NCBI RefSeq assembly: GCF_000012965.1
Contig: NC_007575.1
Location: 248,001 to 312,000, forward strand
Source: Sulfurimonas denitrificans DSM 1251
GTDB lineage: Bacteria; Campylobacterota; Campylobacteria; Campylobacterales; Sulfurimonadaceae
Length of the DNA stretch: 64,000 bases
Direction: 5' to 3'
Below the pieces are notes generated by a model. That model was given only the letters and a program-made list of their open reading frames with translations. It did no database searches and was not told the origin of the DNA. The position numbers and the translations under genes are program-made. Below, piece by piece: positions 27,209 through 36,680 of this stretch; the stretch's first letter is position 1; every line of letters begins with the position of its first letter.

Positions 27209-27241
27209 TTTTACATAAATTTTATACTTCACTGTTAAACT
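27209..27241 (+). promoter_or_regulatory. Direct-repeat promoter of the sox operon
   Basis: TTTTACA (27209-27215) and TTTTATA (27220-27226) repeat with 11-bp period, and TAAACT (27236-27241) follows after 9 bp. Preceding GA, following CTT, and all spacings equal those of the element at 23731-23763. The soxX start codon is 33 bp downstream of the -10 box. Confidence 0.65.
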
Positions 27242-27273
27242 TGTCCTCGAAATTAAGAAAAAAGGAGTTTACA

Positions 27274-27798
27274 ATGAAGAGAAGTTTGACTTTGTCACTG
27301 CTTTTAGGGATGAGTGTTTTTGCTGCTGATTATAGTAGTGTAATTGAAGTTCCTGATGCGCAAAAGATAATTCAAAAAGATTTACTGCCACCTCTTGGTG
27401 TAAATAAGATGCCAACAGAATGTATAACTACAGACTCAAAAGCCATTGCTAGAGGAGCGTATATATTTCACAATTTAAACGGTGAAAATGCAAAAGGGAA
27501 TGCTCCTGAGGGTTTAAGTAAAACAGTTGAAAATGGCAAGCCAAAACAGTATGGAAATTGTGTTGCATGTCATAATATAGAAGGCGCTGTAGGCGGTGGA
27601 AATATTGGACCAGATTTAACCAACTACACAGAGATGTTTGTAAAAACAGGTGTTAGAGATGCACAATATGTATATGCAAAAATTGCAGACCCAAGAGTTG
27701 ATAATCCTCATACAGATATGACGGTAAATTTAACTACAAAACTATTCAATGAAAAAGAGATATGTGAATTAGCTTCATATGTCTTATCAAAAAAATAA
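27274..27798 (+). CDS. soxX: SoxX, c-type cytochrome of the sulfur-oxidation complex
   Basis: About 174 residues from ATG 27274, which has AAAGGAG 7 bp upstream. Signal peptide, then a mono-haem cytochrome c with CVACH in a GNCVACHNIEG context and a GPDLTNY loop. With SoxA it forms the SoxXA enzyme that oxidatively conjugates thiosulfate to SoxY. First gene of soxXYZAB. Confidence 0.93.
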   Translation: MKRSLTLSLLLGMSVFAADYSSVIEVPDAQKIIQKDLLPPLGVNKMPTECITTDSKAIARGAYIFHNLNGENAKGNAPEGLSKTVENGKPKQYGNCVACHNIEGAVGGGNIGPDLTNYTEMFVKTGVRDAQYVYAKIADPRVDNPHTDMTVNLTTKLFNEKEICELASYVLSKK

Positions 27799-27814
27799 AT
27801 AAAAGGATAAAAAG

Positions 27815-28282
27815 ATGAAAAGAAGAGATTTTTTAAAGAACTTAAGCTTAAGTGCTGCAACTGTAGCAGTTATTCCAACAATGAGCTTTGCAGCAGATGA
27901 CAAGCCAAAAGCCTCAAATGCGCTTGCTTACAAAGATGCATTAGCGGCTATTACAGGTGGAAAGACTCCAGAACCATCTGAGAAAGTTTCACTTAAAGTG
28001 CCTGAAATTGCGGAAAATGGGGCTGTTGTTCCAGTAACAGTTGAGATAGATTATCCTATGACTGATAGTGATTATGTAAAAGCTATTCATATATTTGCTG
28101 CTAAAAATGGAAACTCTCGTTGTATTGATGCACATTTATCACCTGCAAATGGTAAAGCTATGTTATCAACTCGTGTAAAACTAGGCGAAACTCAAGAAGT
28201 AATAGCATTAGCAGAGTTAAGTAATGGAAATTTCCTTATCGCTTCACAAAGTGTTAAAGTAACAATCGGCGGATGCGGTTGA
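27815..28282 (+). CDS. soxY: SoxY, sulfur-carrier subunit
   Basis: 155 residues with a Tat-type signal (RRDFLKNL) and Ig-like fold, ending in the mobile VTIGGCG arm whose cysteine carries the sulfur intermediate. It heterodimerises with SoxZ in the periplasm. The GGCG terminus is intact. Good AAAGGA ribosome-binding site 8 bp upstream. Confidence 0.95.
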   Translation: MKRRDFLKNLSLSAATVAVIPTMSFAADDKPKASNALAYKDALAAITGGKTPEPSEKVSLKVPEIAENGAVVPVTVEIDYPMTDSDYVKAIHIFAAKNGNSRCIDAHLSPANGKAMLSTRVKLGETQEVIALAELSNGNFLIASQSVKVTIGGCG

Positions 28283-28334
28283 TATAACCGTTTAATGAAA
28301 TAGTAAAAAAATATAAAATAAAAAGGAAAATAAA

Positions 28335-28670
28335 ATGTCAAAAAGTAAAACATTAATTAAAATCAAGCCAAATACTTATAAAAATGGCGACGTGGTAAAA
28401 GTTAGTTTCATGGTTATGCACCCGATGGAGACTGGACTTAGAAAAGATAAAAAAACTGGTGAGGTAATACCTGCTGATTATATTAAAAGTGCGAAGTTTG
28501 AGTATAACGGCAAAGTGTTTACAACTATGAATATCTGGGAGACTCTATCTGTAAATCCTGTAATAACTACATATATGACAATAGATGGGGCAGGGAGTTT
28601 AAAAGTTACATTTACAGATAGCAAAGGTACTGTTGAAGAGAGCAGTGAAGAGATTAAACCAAAAGGATAA
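28335..28670 (+). CDS. soxZ: SoxZ, SoxY partner
   Basis: 111 residues, usual length, with SoxZ hallmarks VKVSFMVMHPMETGLRKD and an Ig-like C-terminal half. It lacks its own signal peptide and is normally co-exported with SoxY by the Tat pathway. Lies 52 bp after soxY. Confidence 0.94.
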   Translation: MSKSKTLIKIKPNTYKNGDVVKVSFMVMHPMETGLRKDKKTGEVIPADYIKSAKFEYNGKVFTTMNIWETLSVNPVITTYMTIDGAGSLKVTFTDSKGTVEESSEEIKPKG

Positions 28671-28673
28671 GTG

Positions 28674-29444
28674 ATGAGAAAAGTACTACAAATAGCGTTG
28701 AGTGTTCTTGTTGCTTCATCATTAGCTTATGGTAGCGAACAATTTTCTATGAGTGACGCTGATAGAGCTTTATATGAGGAGTTATTAGACAATAACCCAG
28801 CAGATATGATGTTGGCTTCTGGTTCAGAACACTTAGATGCACTTGGAGGAGCGGCGAGTTTAGCTAAGTATTTAGAGCAAAGTGAAGATTCTCTTGCATC
28901 TTATTTGGCAGGGTTTCCAAGATATATAGATAAGTACAAATCAGTTGTAAGCATAGACCAGATGCTTCAAGCATTTATGCACGATAGCGGTGCTAAAGCA
29001 TATACGCTAAAGAGTGAAGAGATGTTTAACATGTCATCTTATGTAAAATCACTCGGCAATGAGCAAGCTATCAACATTGATATAAATGCAAACAAGTATA
29101 TGCAAGAGGCTTATGCACTTGGTAAAGAGGTTTTTAACACTCGCAGAGGCGGTAGAGGTTTGTCATGTTATAACTGTCATAACAGTAATGTTATTGGTGC
29201 AGTTTTAAGAACACAGCCACTTCCTGATATCTCTGCAAAAGGAAATGCTTCAGCTGCAACGTGGCCAGCATATAGAATGACAAAATCAAAGCTTGCAACT
29301 CTTCAAAAGAGATTCCAAGGTTGTATGGAAAATGCACTATTAGCTGTGATTCCACTTGGTTCAAAAGAGATGACGGCACTTGAAGTTTACTTCACTCACG
29401 AAGCAAAAGGTGCTCCAATAGCTATTCCAGGTTTAAAGAGATAA
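28674..29444 (+). CDS. soxA: SoxA, mono-haem type cytochrome
   Basis: 256 residues from ATG 28674 (GTG at 28671 is also possible). Signal peptide, an N-terminal domain with no cysteine at all, then the C-terminal active-site haem CYNCH and, further on, the axial Cys in RFQGCMENA that becomes a persulfide during catalysis. It is thus a single-haem SoxA whose N-terminal haem site has been lost, as in some other bacteria. Forms SoxXA with the SoxX cytochrome. Confidence 0.93.
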   Translation: MRKVLQIALSVLVASSLAYGSEQFSMSDADRALYEELLDNNPADMMLASGSEHLDALGGAASLAKYLEQSEDSLASYLAGFPRYIDKYKSVVSIDQMLQAFMHDSGAKAYTLKSEEMFNMSSYVKSLGNEQAINIDINANKYMQEAYALGKEVFNTRRGGRGLSCYNCHNSNVIGAVLRTQPLPDISAKGNASAATWPAYRMTKSKLATLQKRFQGCMENALLAVIPLGSKEMTALEVYFTHEAKGAPIAIPGLKR

Positions 29445-29454
29445 GGGAGATTAG

Positions 29455-31218
29455 ATGGAAGTTTCAAGAAGAGATTTTATGCATATCTGTGCTATTTTTG
29501 GCATAGGTATGGCAACAATATCTAGTGCTGCACCAAGAGGTGCGGCTCAGATTTCATTAAAAGATATATTTAGTTTTAAAGATACTGGTAACTTTACACT
29601 ACTTCACATGTGTGATTTACATGCACATTTAAAACCACTGTTTTGGAGAGAGCCATCAACTCTGATTTCTGCTCCAAATTTAGTTGGAACACCTGGCTTT
29701 TTATGTGGTGATGCTTTTGCAAAACATTATGGGCTTGAGCCAAGTAGCTTAGATGCTTACTTTGACACTCATATAGATTTTGAATCTTTGGCTAAGAAGT
29801 TTGGAAAAATGGGCGGAGTTGCTCATATTAAAACAGTTTTAGATCATGTTAGAAAAACAAGAGGAGCAGATAATGTTCTCTTCCTTGACTCTGGCGATAC
29901 ATGGCAAGGAACAGGAGTTGCACTAAAGAGTAATGGCGAAGCGATAGTTAAAGCACAAAATTATCTTGGTGTTGATGTAATGGTTGGACATTGGGAATTT
30001 ACTTATGGCAAGAAACGTGTAAAAGAGTTAATAGGGATGCTTGATGCAAAATTCATCTCTCAAAATATTATTGGAGATGACTCTTTTTCTGATGAATTTG
30101 AAGAGCTAATTTTTGAACCATACACCATAGAAGAGAGAGGTGGTGCTAAGATAGGTATCATTGGACAGTCATTCCCTTTTACTTCAACTGCAAACCCTAA
30201 AGAGTTTACACAAGGATGGAGTTTTGGTCTGCGCTTAGAGTCTCTTCAAGAGTATGTTAATGAGCTAAAAGATGAGCACAAAGTTGATTGTGTAGTTCTT
30301 TTATCTCATGATGGTTTTAGTGTTGATCAAGAGGTAGCGAGAAAAGTTCAAGGAATTGATTTTATTCTTAGCGGACATACTCATGACCCTTCTCCAATGC
30401 CTATTGTTATTGATGGGACTGTTATTGTTATAGCGGGAAGTCATGGAAAATATATAGGTCGTTTAGATATTGATGCAAAAAATGGTAAGGTTAATAACTA
30501 TGAGTATAAACTTATCCCTATAGCTTCAAATATTATTCCAGCTGATCCAGCGGGAGTAAAACTTGTAGATGAACTTTATGCTCCATACGCAGCAGAGATG
30601 AGTGAAGTTTTAGGTAAAACTAAAAATATTCTCTATAAAAGAGATACTTTTTTCTCAACCTTTGATCAGCTCATAAATGATGCTATCTTAGATGAGATGA
30701 AGTGTGATATCTCTTTTACACCTGGTTATAGATGGGGAACAACTGTTTTAGCAGGTGAAAATATTTTAATGGATAACGTTTATGAGATGTGTGGAATAAC
30801 ATATCCAAATGTCTATACTTTTGAGTTAGAAGGCAATAAAATTGCTAAGTTGCTAGAGGATATCGCAGATAATGTCTTTAATGAAAATCCACTCTATCAA
30901 CAAGGTGGAGATATGAGCCGTTTGGGTGGAGCTACTTATGACATTACTGTTGGTAATCCAAATGGTAAGCGTATTACAAACCTTAAGATTGGTGGCAAAA
31001 ATATTGATCTTAAGAAAATATATATCGTATCTTCATGGGGTGGAAACCTGCAAAATGCTGGTAGCAACCTTCAAAAAGCAAAGACTAGAGCAGTTTATGA
31101 TGTTGTTAGAGACTACATAAAACGCAAAAAAGTCGTGGATGTTAGCAATAAAGGCAATGTAAAATTGGTTGATTTTGATTGTGGGTGCCCTACTAAAGGG
31201 TCAAGAAGTTGCGATTAA
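29455..31218 (+). CDS. soxB: SoxB, thiosulfohydrolase
   Basis: 587 residues with Tat-type signal (SRRDFM). A two-manganese metallophosphatase-like enzyme that hydrolytically releases sulfate from SoxYZ-bound S-sulfonate. Metal-site motifs: HMCDLHAHL, LDSGDTWQG, the SoxB-specific VGHWEFTYG, LSHDGFSVDQ and SGHTHDPSP; a C-terminal 5'-nucleotidase-like domain follows (DTFFSTFDQLINDAILDEM). No soxCD lies in this cluster. Confidence 0.95.
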   Translation: MEVSRRDFMHICAIFGIGMATISSAAPRGAAQISLKDIFSFKDTGNFTLLHMCDLHAHLKPLFWREPSTLISAPNLVGTPGFLCGDAFAKHYGLEPSSLDAYFDTHIDFESLAKKFGKMGGVAHIKTVLDHVRKTRGADNVLFLDSGDTWQGTGVALKSNGEAIVKAQNYLGVDVMVGHWEFTYGKKRVKELIGMLDAKFISQNIIGDDSFSDEFEELIFEPYTIEERGGAKIGIIGQSFPFTSTANPKEFTQGWSFGLRLESLQEYVNELKDEHKVDCVVLLSHDGFSVDQEVARKVQGIDFILSGHTHDPSPMPIVIDGTVIVIAGSHGKYIGRLDIDAKNGKVNNYEYKLIPIASNIIPADPAGVKLVDELYAPYAAEMSEVLGKTKNILYKRDTFFSTFDQLINDAILDEMKCDISFTPGYRWGTTVLAGENILMDNVYEMCGITYPNVYTFELEGNKIAKLLEDIADNVFNENPLYQQGGDMSRLGGATYDITVGNPNGKRITNLKIGGKNIDLKKIYIVSSWGGNLQNAGSNLQKAKTRAVYDVVRDYIKRKKVVDVSNKGNVKLVDFDCGCPTKGSRSCD

Positions 31219-31248
31219 GCAACTACATTTAAAAAATAAGGAGCAAAA

Positions 31249-32730
31249 ATGAAATTACTTAAGATAAGTGCAGTAACTGCGCTGGTATGTTTAATGACAA
31301 CAGCATTAAGTGCAGAGGAAGTAAAACCAAAGAGAACACTACAGGGTAATATGAACGAGGTGTATAACACACTTCCAAAAAGCGCAAATAACCTTAGTGA
31401 GGCTTTTACAGAGGGTATGTTTTATGGTCGCTTAAGAACAAACGCTTTTAGATGGGATTTTAGAAATGATGACAATGGAGATAACAAAGCATTCGGTTTA
31501 GGCGGCAGCTTAATCTATAAAACAGCACCGCTTGCAGGCTTAAGTGCAACGGCGGGACTTTACTACTCAAACAGCCCAATCTCTAACTGGAGACAAAATG
31601 ATAGTGATGTAGGTGAAGTTAAATCTGGTAAAGATACATTTAGCAGATATGATGTTAGAGCTGATGGCGATTGGGAGATGGTAGTTTTAGCTCAAGCTTA
31701 CTTGCAATACAATATCTCAAAAACAGACTTTAAACTAGGTCGTCAAATTTTTGAATCAGCACTAACTGCATCTAATGATACAAAGATGATTCCAAATACT
31801 TTTGAAGGTATAAGTGTAGAGTCTAAAGATTTGCCAAAAACAACTCTAAAAGCGGCATACTTTACAGCTCAAAAACTTCGTGACCATACTACTTTTCATG
31901 ATGTTTTGACATTTAAAGACTCTTCTGGTGATTCATGGAACAATAATGACGACTCAGGTATTCACCAAGGTTTAACTTATGCAAGACTACAAGCAGCAAA
32001 TAAAGATACAAGCAATGAGCTAATAGTAGCAGCTATTAGTAATAAGTCTATAGAAAACTTAAAAGTGGATGCAACATATACAGCAGTTCCAGATATGCTC
32101 TCTAGTGTTATAGGAGAGTTAAACTATGATATCCCACTTGGTGGTGTTACAATTACTCCAGGTGTTCGTTATATGGAACAGTTTGATAATGGAGCAGGTG
32201 CAATTGGTGGAGCAAGTTTAGCTGGAAATGTTACCGATGCTAATGCTGCTTCAAGAGGATATAAGAGCGGAAATTCTCTTGATACATCTCTTTGGATGGC
32301 TCGTTTAGTGGCATCTGCTGGAGCTTTTAAAGGGCATATTGGATACTCAAAAGTAGAAGATAAAGCGGACATCGTAGCACCTTGGCGTGGATTCCCAACA
32401 GGTGGATACACTCGTGCAATGGCACAGGTGAACTGGAAAGCAGATGCTGAGACTATAATGGTTGAAGGAAAATATGACTTTGGCAAAGCAAAAATCTTAG
32501 ATGGTTTTAGCGCAATGGGTCGTTATGCTATTCAAAATTCTGATGAGAAAAAACAAGCATCAGGCGGACAAGCTGACTTAAGCATTATTCATATAGATTT
32601 AGTGCAAAAGCTTACACCTACTTTAGATGCAAAAATACGTCTTGCATTTATAGATGCTGATGAACGTACTTCAGGTGTAAACAAAGACTCATATAACGAA
32701 TATCGTTTTGAGATAAACTACCTTTTTTAA
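31249..32730 (+). CDS. OprD-like outer-membrane porin
   Basis: 493 residues: signal peptide ending LSA-EE, then amphipathic beta strands through to the terminal aromatic YRFEINYLF, typical of outer-membrane barrels. The AFTEGMFYGRLRTNAFRWDF segment matches OprD-family porins common in Campylobacterota. It follows soxB by 30 bp and is presumably co-transcribed, suggesting passage of thiosulfate, sulfate or another small anion (inference). Confidence 0.8.
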   Translation: MKLLKISAVTALVCLMTTALSAEEVKPKRTLQGNMNEVYNTLPKSANNLSEAFTEGMFYGRLRTNAFRWDFRNDDNGDNKAFGLGGSLIYKTAPLAGLSATAGLYYSNSPISNWRQNDSDVGEVKSGKDTFSRYDVRADGDWEMVVLAQAYLQYNISKTDFKLGRQIFESALTASNDTKMIPNTFEGISVESKDLPKTTLKAAYFTAQKLRDHTTFHDVLTFKDSSGDSWNNNDDSGIHQGLTYARLQAANKDTSNELIVAAISNKSIENLKVDATYTAVPDMLSSVIGELNYDIPLGGVTITPGVRYMEQFDNGAGAIGGASLAGNVTDANAASRGYKSGNSLDTSLWMARLVASAGAFKGHIGYSKVEDKADIVAPWRGFPTGGYTRAMAQVNWKADAETIMVEGKYDFGKAKILDGFSAMGRYAIQNSDEKKQASGGQADLSIIHIDLVQKLTPTLDAKIRLAFIDADERTSGVNKDSYNEYRFEINYLF

Positions 32731-32746
32731 GATAGGCTAAAACTCC

Positions 32747-32784
32747 TTGCCACCTAATTTTCTCTCCTGTTTTTTAGGTGGCAA
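32747..32784 (+). terminator. Hairpin after the sox-porin unit
   Basis: Perfect 11-bp inverted repeat TTGCCACCTAA (32747-32757) and TTAGGTGGCAA (32774-32784) with a 16-base loop, 17 bp after the porin stop. No uridine run follows, so it may attenuate rather than end transcription. Confidence 0.55.
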
Positions 32785-32815
32785 AGATAGCTTACATGTA
32801 AGGATGGTTATTTAA

Positions 32816-33193
32816 ATGAAAAAAGTTATTGTATCTCTTGTTTTTTGTGTTAGTTTACTTTTTTCTGCAGAGTTTTATACTTATGAAGAAGCGTTAGAGA
32901 TACAAAAAACAAGCTCCAAAATCATAATGATTGATGTTGTTAGAGATAATTGCAGATACTGCATTTTAATGGACAAACTTTTAGAAGATAGAGAGTTTAG
33001 CAGTTGGATTGCTGAGCGTTTTATTCCTGTAAAAATTAACATCGAACATGACAAAATAGATCTTAAATTAGATGTAAAAATGACTCCTACTTTTTATTTT
33101 TTGGACAAAAACCAAAAAATTTTAAAGATGATACCAGGCTCTTGGAGTAAAGAAGATTTTAAAGATCTAACTAAAAATATCAAAGGGGAGTAA
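32816..33193 (+). CDS. Periplasmic thioredoxin-fold protein (SoxW-like)
   Basis: 125 residues with a signal peptide and a thioredoxin fold: redox motif CRYC in RDNCRYCILMDKLL and a cis-proline MTPTFYFLD. Similar periplasmic thioredoxins accompany sox genes (SoxW, SoxS), where they keep SoxY cysteine reduced. The assignment as SoxW rests on context; a general DsbE-like role is possible. Confidence 0.75.
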   Translation: MKKVIVSLVFCVSLLFSAEFYTYEEALEIQKTSSKIIMIDVVRDNCRYCILMDKLLEDREFSSWIAERFIPVKINIEHDKIDLKLDVKMTPTFYFLDKNQKILKMIPGSWSKEDFKDLTKNIKGE

Positions 33194-33194
33194 C

Positions 33195-33629
33195 ATGAAA
33201 CTTTATGCTCTTGTATTTTTGATGTTTAGCCTCCTTTTGCATGCAGATACTGTTTTTGCACAACCAGAGCCTAGCATCACTGAACCTAGACAAATTATCT
33301 TTTCTATAAAAAGCGCAAACGATGAAGAGATAAATCATGTTTTAAGTAGTGCAAACAATGTACTAAAATTTTATGGACCTGAAAATGTTCAGATGAGAAT
33401 AGTTGCCTATTACCACGGGATAAAAGCTCTTTTAAAAACCAATAAAGATATTGCTCTTAGAGTAAAAGCTCTTATGCTTCTTGATGTTGAGTTTTATGCA
33501 TGTGGCAATACAATGAGAACCAAAAATATCAAAAAAGAAGAACTTCTTGAAGATACACTAATAGTTACTGCTGGAATCGTAGAGATTACAGAGCGAGTAA
33601 AAGAGGGATGGATATATATCGTTCCATAA
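33195..33629 (+). CDS. Second periplasmic DsrE-like protein
   Basis: 144 residues with signal peptide (about 1-22) and a DsrE-like fold (RQIIFSIKSANDEEINHVL, VQMRIVAYYHGIKALLK, ACGNTMRTKNIKKEEL, GWIYIVP). Its single cysteine is in YACGNT, the same relative site as Cys in the DsrE-like protein at 23797, suggesting paralogues bracketing the sox locus. Starts 1 bp after the thioredoxin gene. Confidence 0.7.
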   Translation: MKLYALVFLMFSLLLHADTVFAQPEPSITEPRQIIFSIKSANDEEINHVLSSANNVLKFYGPENVQMRIVAYYHGIKALLKTNKDIALRVKALMLLDVEFYACGNTMRTKNIKKEELLEDTLIVTAGIVEITERVKEGWIYIVP

Positions 33630-33650
33630 TAGATAAATAAAGGCTTAGAA

Positions 33651-34556
33651 ATGAAAAAAATATATGTTTTTATAGTGGCGATTTTAATGGCGTCAATAGT
33701 GAGTGCAAGTGGTGATTTACACCTTTTTGAAGTTGAAAATAAAAATGGTGCAATAACACCGCAAAAAATCGAAGAAGCGTTTGTAAAAGATGGGTTTGGC
33801 ATAGCAGTAAATAGCGATATGATAAAGCCCTTTATGATTCAGTTTAAAGAGACAAAGTTCAAAATTTTTACTCTTATGACAATATATCATGAGCAGACAT
33901 CTTTTGATCTTGTAAAAAAATATCCAGTTGCTGGAGTATTTACTCCACTTGGTGTTGGAATATATCAAGATAAAGCAGAAAATACACTACATGTAAGTAT
34001 TTTAACATCAGCTTCTCTTAGTAAAATAATGGGTATTGAAGATGAACTCATCAAAAAACTTGAGAGTCAAGTTCTTGCAACCCTTAAAAAAGTTCTTCCA
34101 ACTGCAAAGTATAAGCTTAGCCAAGAGCCGCTCTCTGAGAGCAGAGAGCTTCTTACAAGATATGAGTTAGAAGTAGATGGTGATGATGTAAAAACTGCTA
34201 AAGAGAATGTTCTCTTAGGTCTTGATAATGGGCTTAGCCTTTATGGTTTTATAGTTGCTGGCAAGTTAGATTTAAACAAGCACATGAAAGATTCGCCTTA
34301 TGATTTTTATGATGGCTACTCAATCTGCAAACTCCCTGTAATCTATACAGTTGCGTTGACAAAACCTGAAGCAGCGGCTTTTGCCCCATGTACTTTGGCT
34401 ATCTATAAGAAAAAAGATGAGAACAAGATTGTTCTGGAGTACCCATCAGTTTATAACTGGATAAGCAGCGCTCTTATAAAAGATAAAGATGGAGTAGATG
34501 TCTTATTAAAAGCTCAAGAGCAGTTTCAAGCTATCCTCTTAGAGATAGTAGAATAA
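33651..34556 (+). CDS. Periplasmic DUF302-like tandem-domain protein
   Basis: 301 residues with signal peptide (1-20). Two similar halves (about 25-155 and 165-300) contain hydrophobic strands and PVAGVFTPLGVGIYQDK / AAAFAPCTLAIYKKK at equivalent positions, a pattern of DUF302 proteins, which are common near sulfur-oxidation genes but of unproven function. Last gene of the sox-linked set; the assignment is moderate. Confidence 0.6.
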   Translation: MKKIYVFIVAILMASIVSASGDLHLFEVENKNGAITPQKIEEAFVKDGFGIAVNSDMIKPFMIQFKETKFKIFTLMTIYHEQTSFDLVKKYPVAGVFTPLGVGIYQDKAENTLHVSILTSASLSKIMGIEDELIKKLESQVLATLKKVLPTAKYKLSQEPLSESRELLTRYELEVDGDDVKTAKENVLLGLDNGLSLYGFIVAGKLDLNKHMKDSPYDFYDGYSICKLPVIYTVALTKPEAAAFAPCTLAIYKKKDENKIVLEYPSVYNWISSALIKDKDGVDVLLKAQEQFQAILLEIVE

Positions 34557-34618
34557 GCAACTAATAAGTGAAAATATGTGATAATTTCCGTTAAATTATT
34601 GATAATAAGAGGGTGTGT

Positions 34619-36610
34619 ATGACAATAGGAAAAAGAGTTACTATACTTGTTATAGGTATATCATTTGCACTCTTGGTTAGTAGCTTCTTTGTGCTTAATT
34701 ATTTTAAGGCTGCGATTGTACAAAATGTTTATAGTGATATGAGAAGTACACTTACGGCTAAGATAGAAGATAGAATGAATGCTAAGTTTGATATAGGCGT
34801 GACTAATGCAGTTGCCATGGCGAATAACTCTGACATAATCGCTTCACTTAAGAATAATGACAGAGCTTTGGCTGCAAAAACACTCGAATCCATTGGAGAC
34901 ACATATAAAGAACAGACAGATTTTAAAAATATTAAAATCCATATTCATGACAAAGATGTAAAGTCTTTTTTAAGAAATTGGCAAGTTGATAAGTTCGGCG
35001 ATGATTTATCTAGCTTTAGACACACAATCAATAAGGTCAAAGAGAGTAAAAAGTCGATGGCAGCGATTGAAGTTGGTAGAAACGGGCTTACTATTAGAGG
35101 ATTGGTTCCTGTTATAGCTGATAATAGCTATTTAGGCTCATTAGAGTTTATGCAGGGTTTTGAATCTGTAGTAAAGCAGTTTTTAAAAGAGAAAGAGTAC
35201 CTCTTAGTGCTTATGGATAACAAACTGCTAAATGTTGCAGACCTCTCAAATACAAAAAACAGAATCTCTAACTACACTCTTAGCCAAAAAACAATTGATG
35301 ATAAGTTTCTATTAGAAGCTAAAACTATTGATATGGAAGCTGTTCTCAGAGATGGATATTTTGTTGATAAGAACTATTTTTATACCTACACATATATAAA
35401 AGATTTTGAAAATAAACCTATCGGAATTTATCTTCTTGCAAAAGATAGACCTAGTATAGAAAAAGCGATAGATGGCGCAAGCAGTATTATAAACAGCGCA
35501 CTTTTGCTAGTTGCTTCTCTTATCTTTATCATAACAATTGCTATATTAGTTACTATCAAAAAAATAGTACTTAATCCTTTAAATGTTTTTCAAGAAGGGC
35601 TGTTGGAATTTTTTAAATACCTAAACAAACAGAGCAATAAAGCGGAACTCATAGCGATAGATACAAATGATGAAATCGGTAAGATGGCTAAGATTGTAAA
35701 TGAAAATATTCTAAAAACAAAAGAGAATATTGAGCTAGACCAAGATCTTATCAATGATGTAAAAAGAGTAGTTATGGAAGTAGAGAGAGGAAATCTTAAT
35801 CAAGAAGTAACTAAATCAACTCAAAATCAAGCTCTTTTTGAATTAAAAGATAGTTTAAATAAAATGCTCTACTCTTTAAAAAACAGTGTTGCAAAAGATA
35901 TAAATTCACTTGTGGCTGTTTTGGATAGTTTTAAAAATTCTGATTTTAGAGCTACTCTTGAGAATGATGAGGCAAAAGTGTCTCAAGCAATAAACAGTAT
36001 TGGGCAAACCATAAGAGATATGCTAAGAGATTCAAATACAAATGCGGATGAGCTTACACGAACTTCAGTGAGTCTTATTGAGAGAATGCAGACATTAGCA
36101 GAAGGCTCATATAAACAAGCATCAATGCTCAAAGATATCTCTAAAACAATGGAGTTAGCAAATAGTTCTGTTGTTGAAGTTTCACAGATGACAAAAGCTG
36201 TTGTAATAAAATCAACCGATATAAAATCAGTGGTAAATGTAATATCTGAAATTGCAGACCAGACAAATCTCCTAGCACTAAACGCTGCTATTGAAGCTGC
36301 ACGTGCAGGTGAACATGGGCGTGGATTTGCTGTTGTTGCTGATGAGGTTAGAAAACTTGCAGAAAATACACAACGAAGCCTTGATGATATAAATATAAAC
36401 ATAGAATCTCTTACTCAGGCAGTTGTTGATATAGGAACTACAATAGAGGAGCAGGTTAAAGATATAAATATGGCCACAGACTCTATTAAAGTTATAGATA
36501 AAACAACTCAAGAGCACGCTATACATACAAAAGAGATTGAAAATATTGCAATTAAACTAGATGAGATGTCTAAAAAAACACTTCAAAGTATAAGTACTAA
36601 AAAGTTCTAA
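34619..36610 (+). CDS. Methyl-accepting chemotaxis protein with Cache-type sensor
   Basis: 663 residues from ATG 34619. Transmembrane helix near 10-28, a large periplasmic helix-plus-Cache domain (to about 290), second helix near 292-315 ([20 protein letters not shown]), HAMP region, and a signalling hairpin with the invariant [20 protein letters not shown] tip. It would feed the CheA/CheW array. No CheR-binding pentapeptide at the C-terminus. Ligand unknown; position behind the sox locus hints at sulfur- or redox-related taxis (inference). Confidence 0.88.
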   Translation: MTIGKRVTILVIGISFALLVSSFFVLNYFKAAIVQNVYSDMRSTLTAKIEDRMNAKFDIGVTNAVAMANNSDIIASLKNNDRALAAKTLESIGDTYKEQTDFKNIKIHIHDKDVKSFLRNWQVDKFGDDLSSFRHTINKVKESKKSMAAIEVGRNGLTIRGLVPVIADNSYLGSLEFMQGFESVVKQFLKEKEYLLVLMDNKLLNVADLSNTKNRISNYTLSQKTIDDKFLLEAKTIDMEAVLRDGYFVDKNYFYTYTYIKDFENKPIGIYLLAKDRPSIEKAIDGASSIINSALLLVASLIFIITIAILVTIKKIVLNPLNVFQEGLLEFFKYLNKQSNKAELIAIDTNDEIGKMAKIVNENILKTKENIELDQDLINDVKRVVMEVERGNLNQEVTKSTQNQALFELKDSLNKMLYSLKNSVAKDINSLVAVLDSFKNSDFRATLENDEAKVSQAINSIGQTIRDMLRDSNTNADELTRTSVSLIERMQTLAEGSYKQASMLKDISKTMELANSSVVEVSQMTKAVVIKSTDIKSVVNVISEIADQTNLLALNAAIEAARAGEHGRGFAVVADEVRKLAENTQRSLDDININIESLTQAVVDIGTTIEEQVKDINMATDSIKVIDKTTQEHAIHTKEIENIAIKLDEMSKKTLQSISTKKF

Positions 36611-36618
36611 CTAAGAGT

Positions 36619-36645
36619 GCGAGAACGTTTTTTTAACGTTTTCGC
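36619..36645. terminator. Bidirectional terminator between convergent genes
   Basis: GCGAGAACGTT (36619-36629), T5 loop, AACGTTTTCGC (36635-36645): an 11-bp stem with a single G-T wobble, 8 bp after the chemoreceptor stop and about 35 bp before the stop of the convergent RND gene. Confidence 0.7.
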
Positions 36646-36680
36646 TCAGCATTTGTCTAATAATTTATTATGAGATTTTA

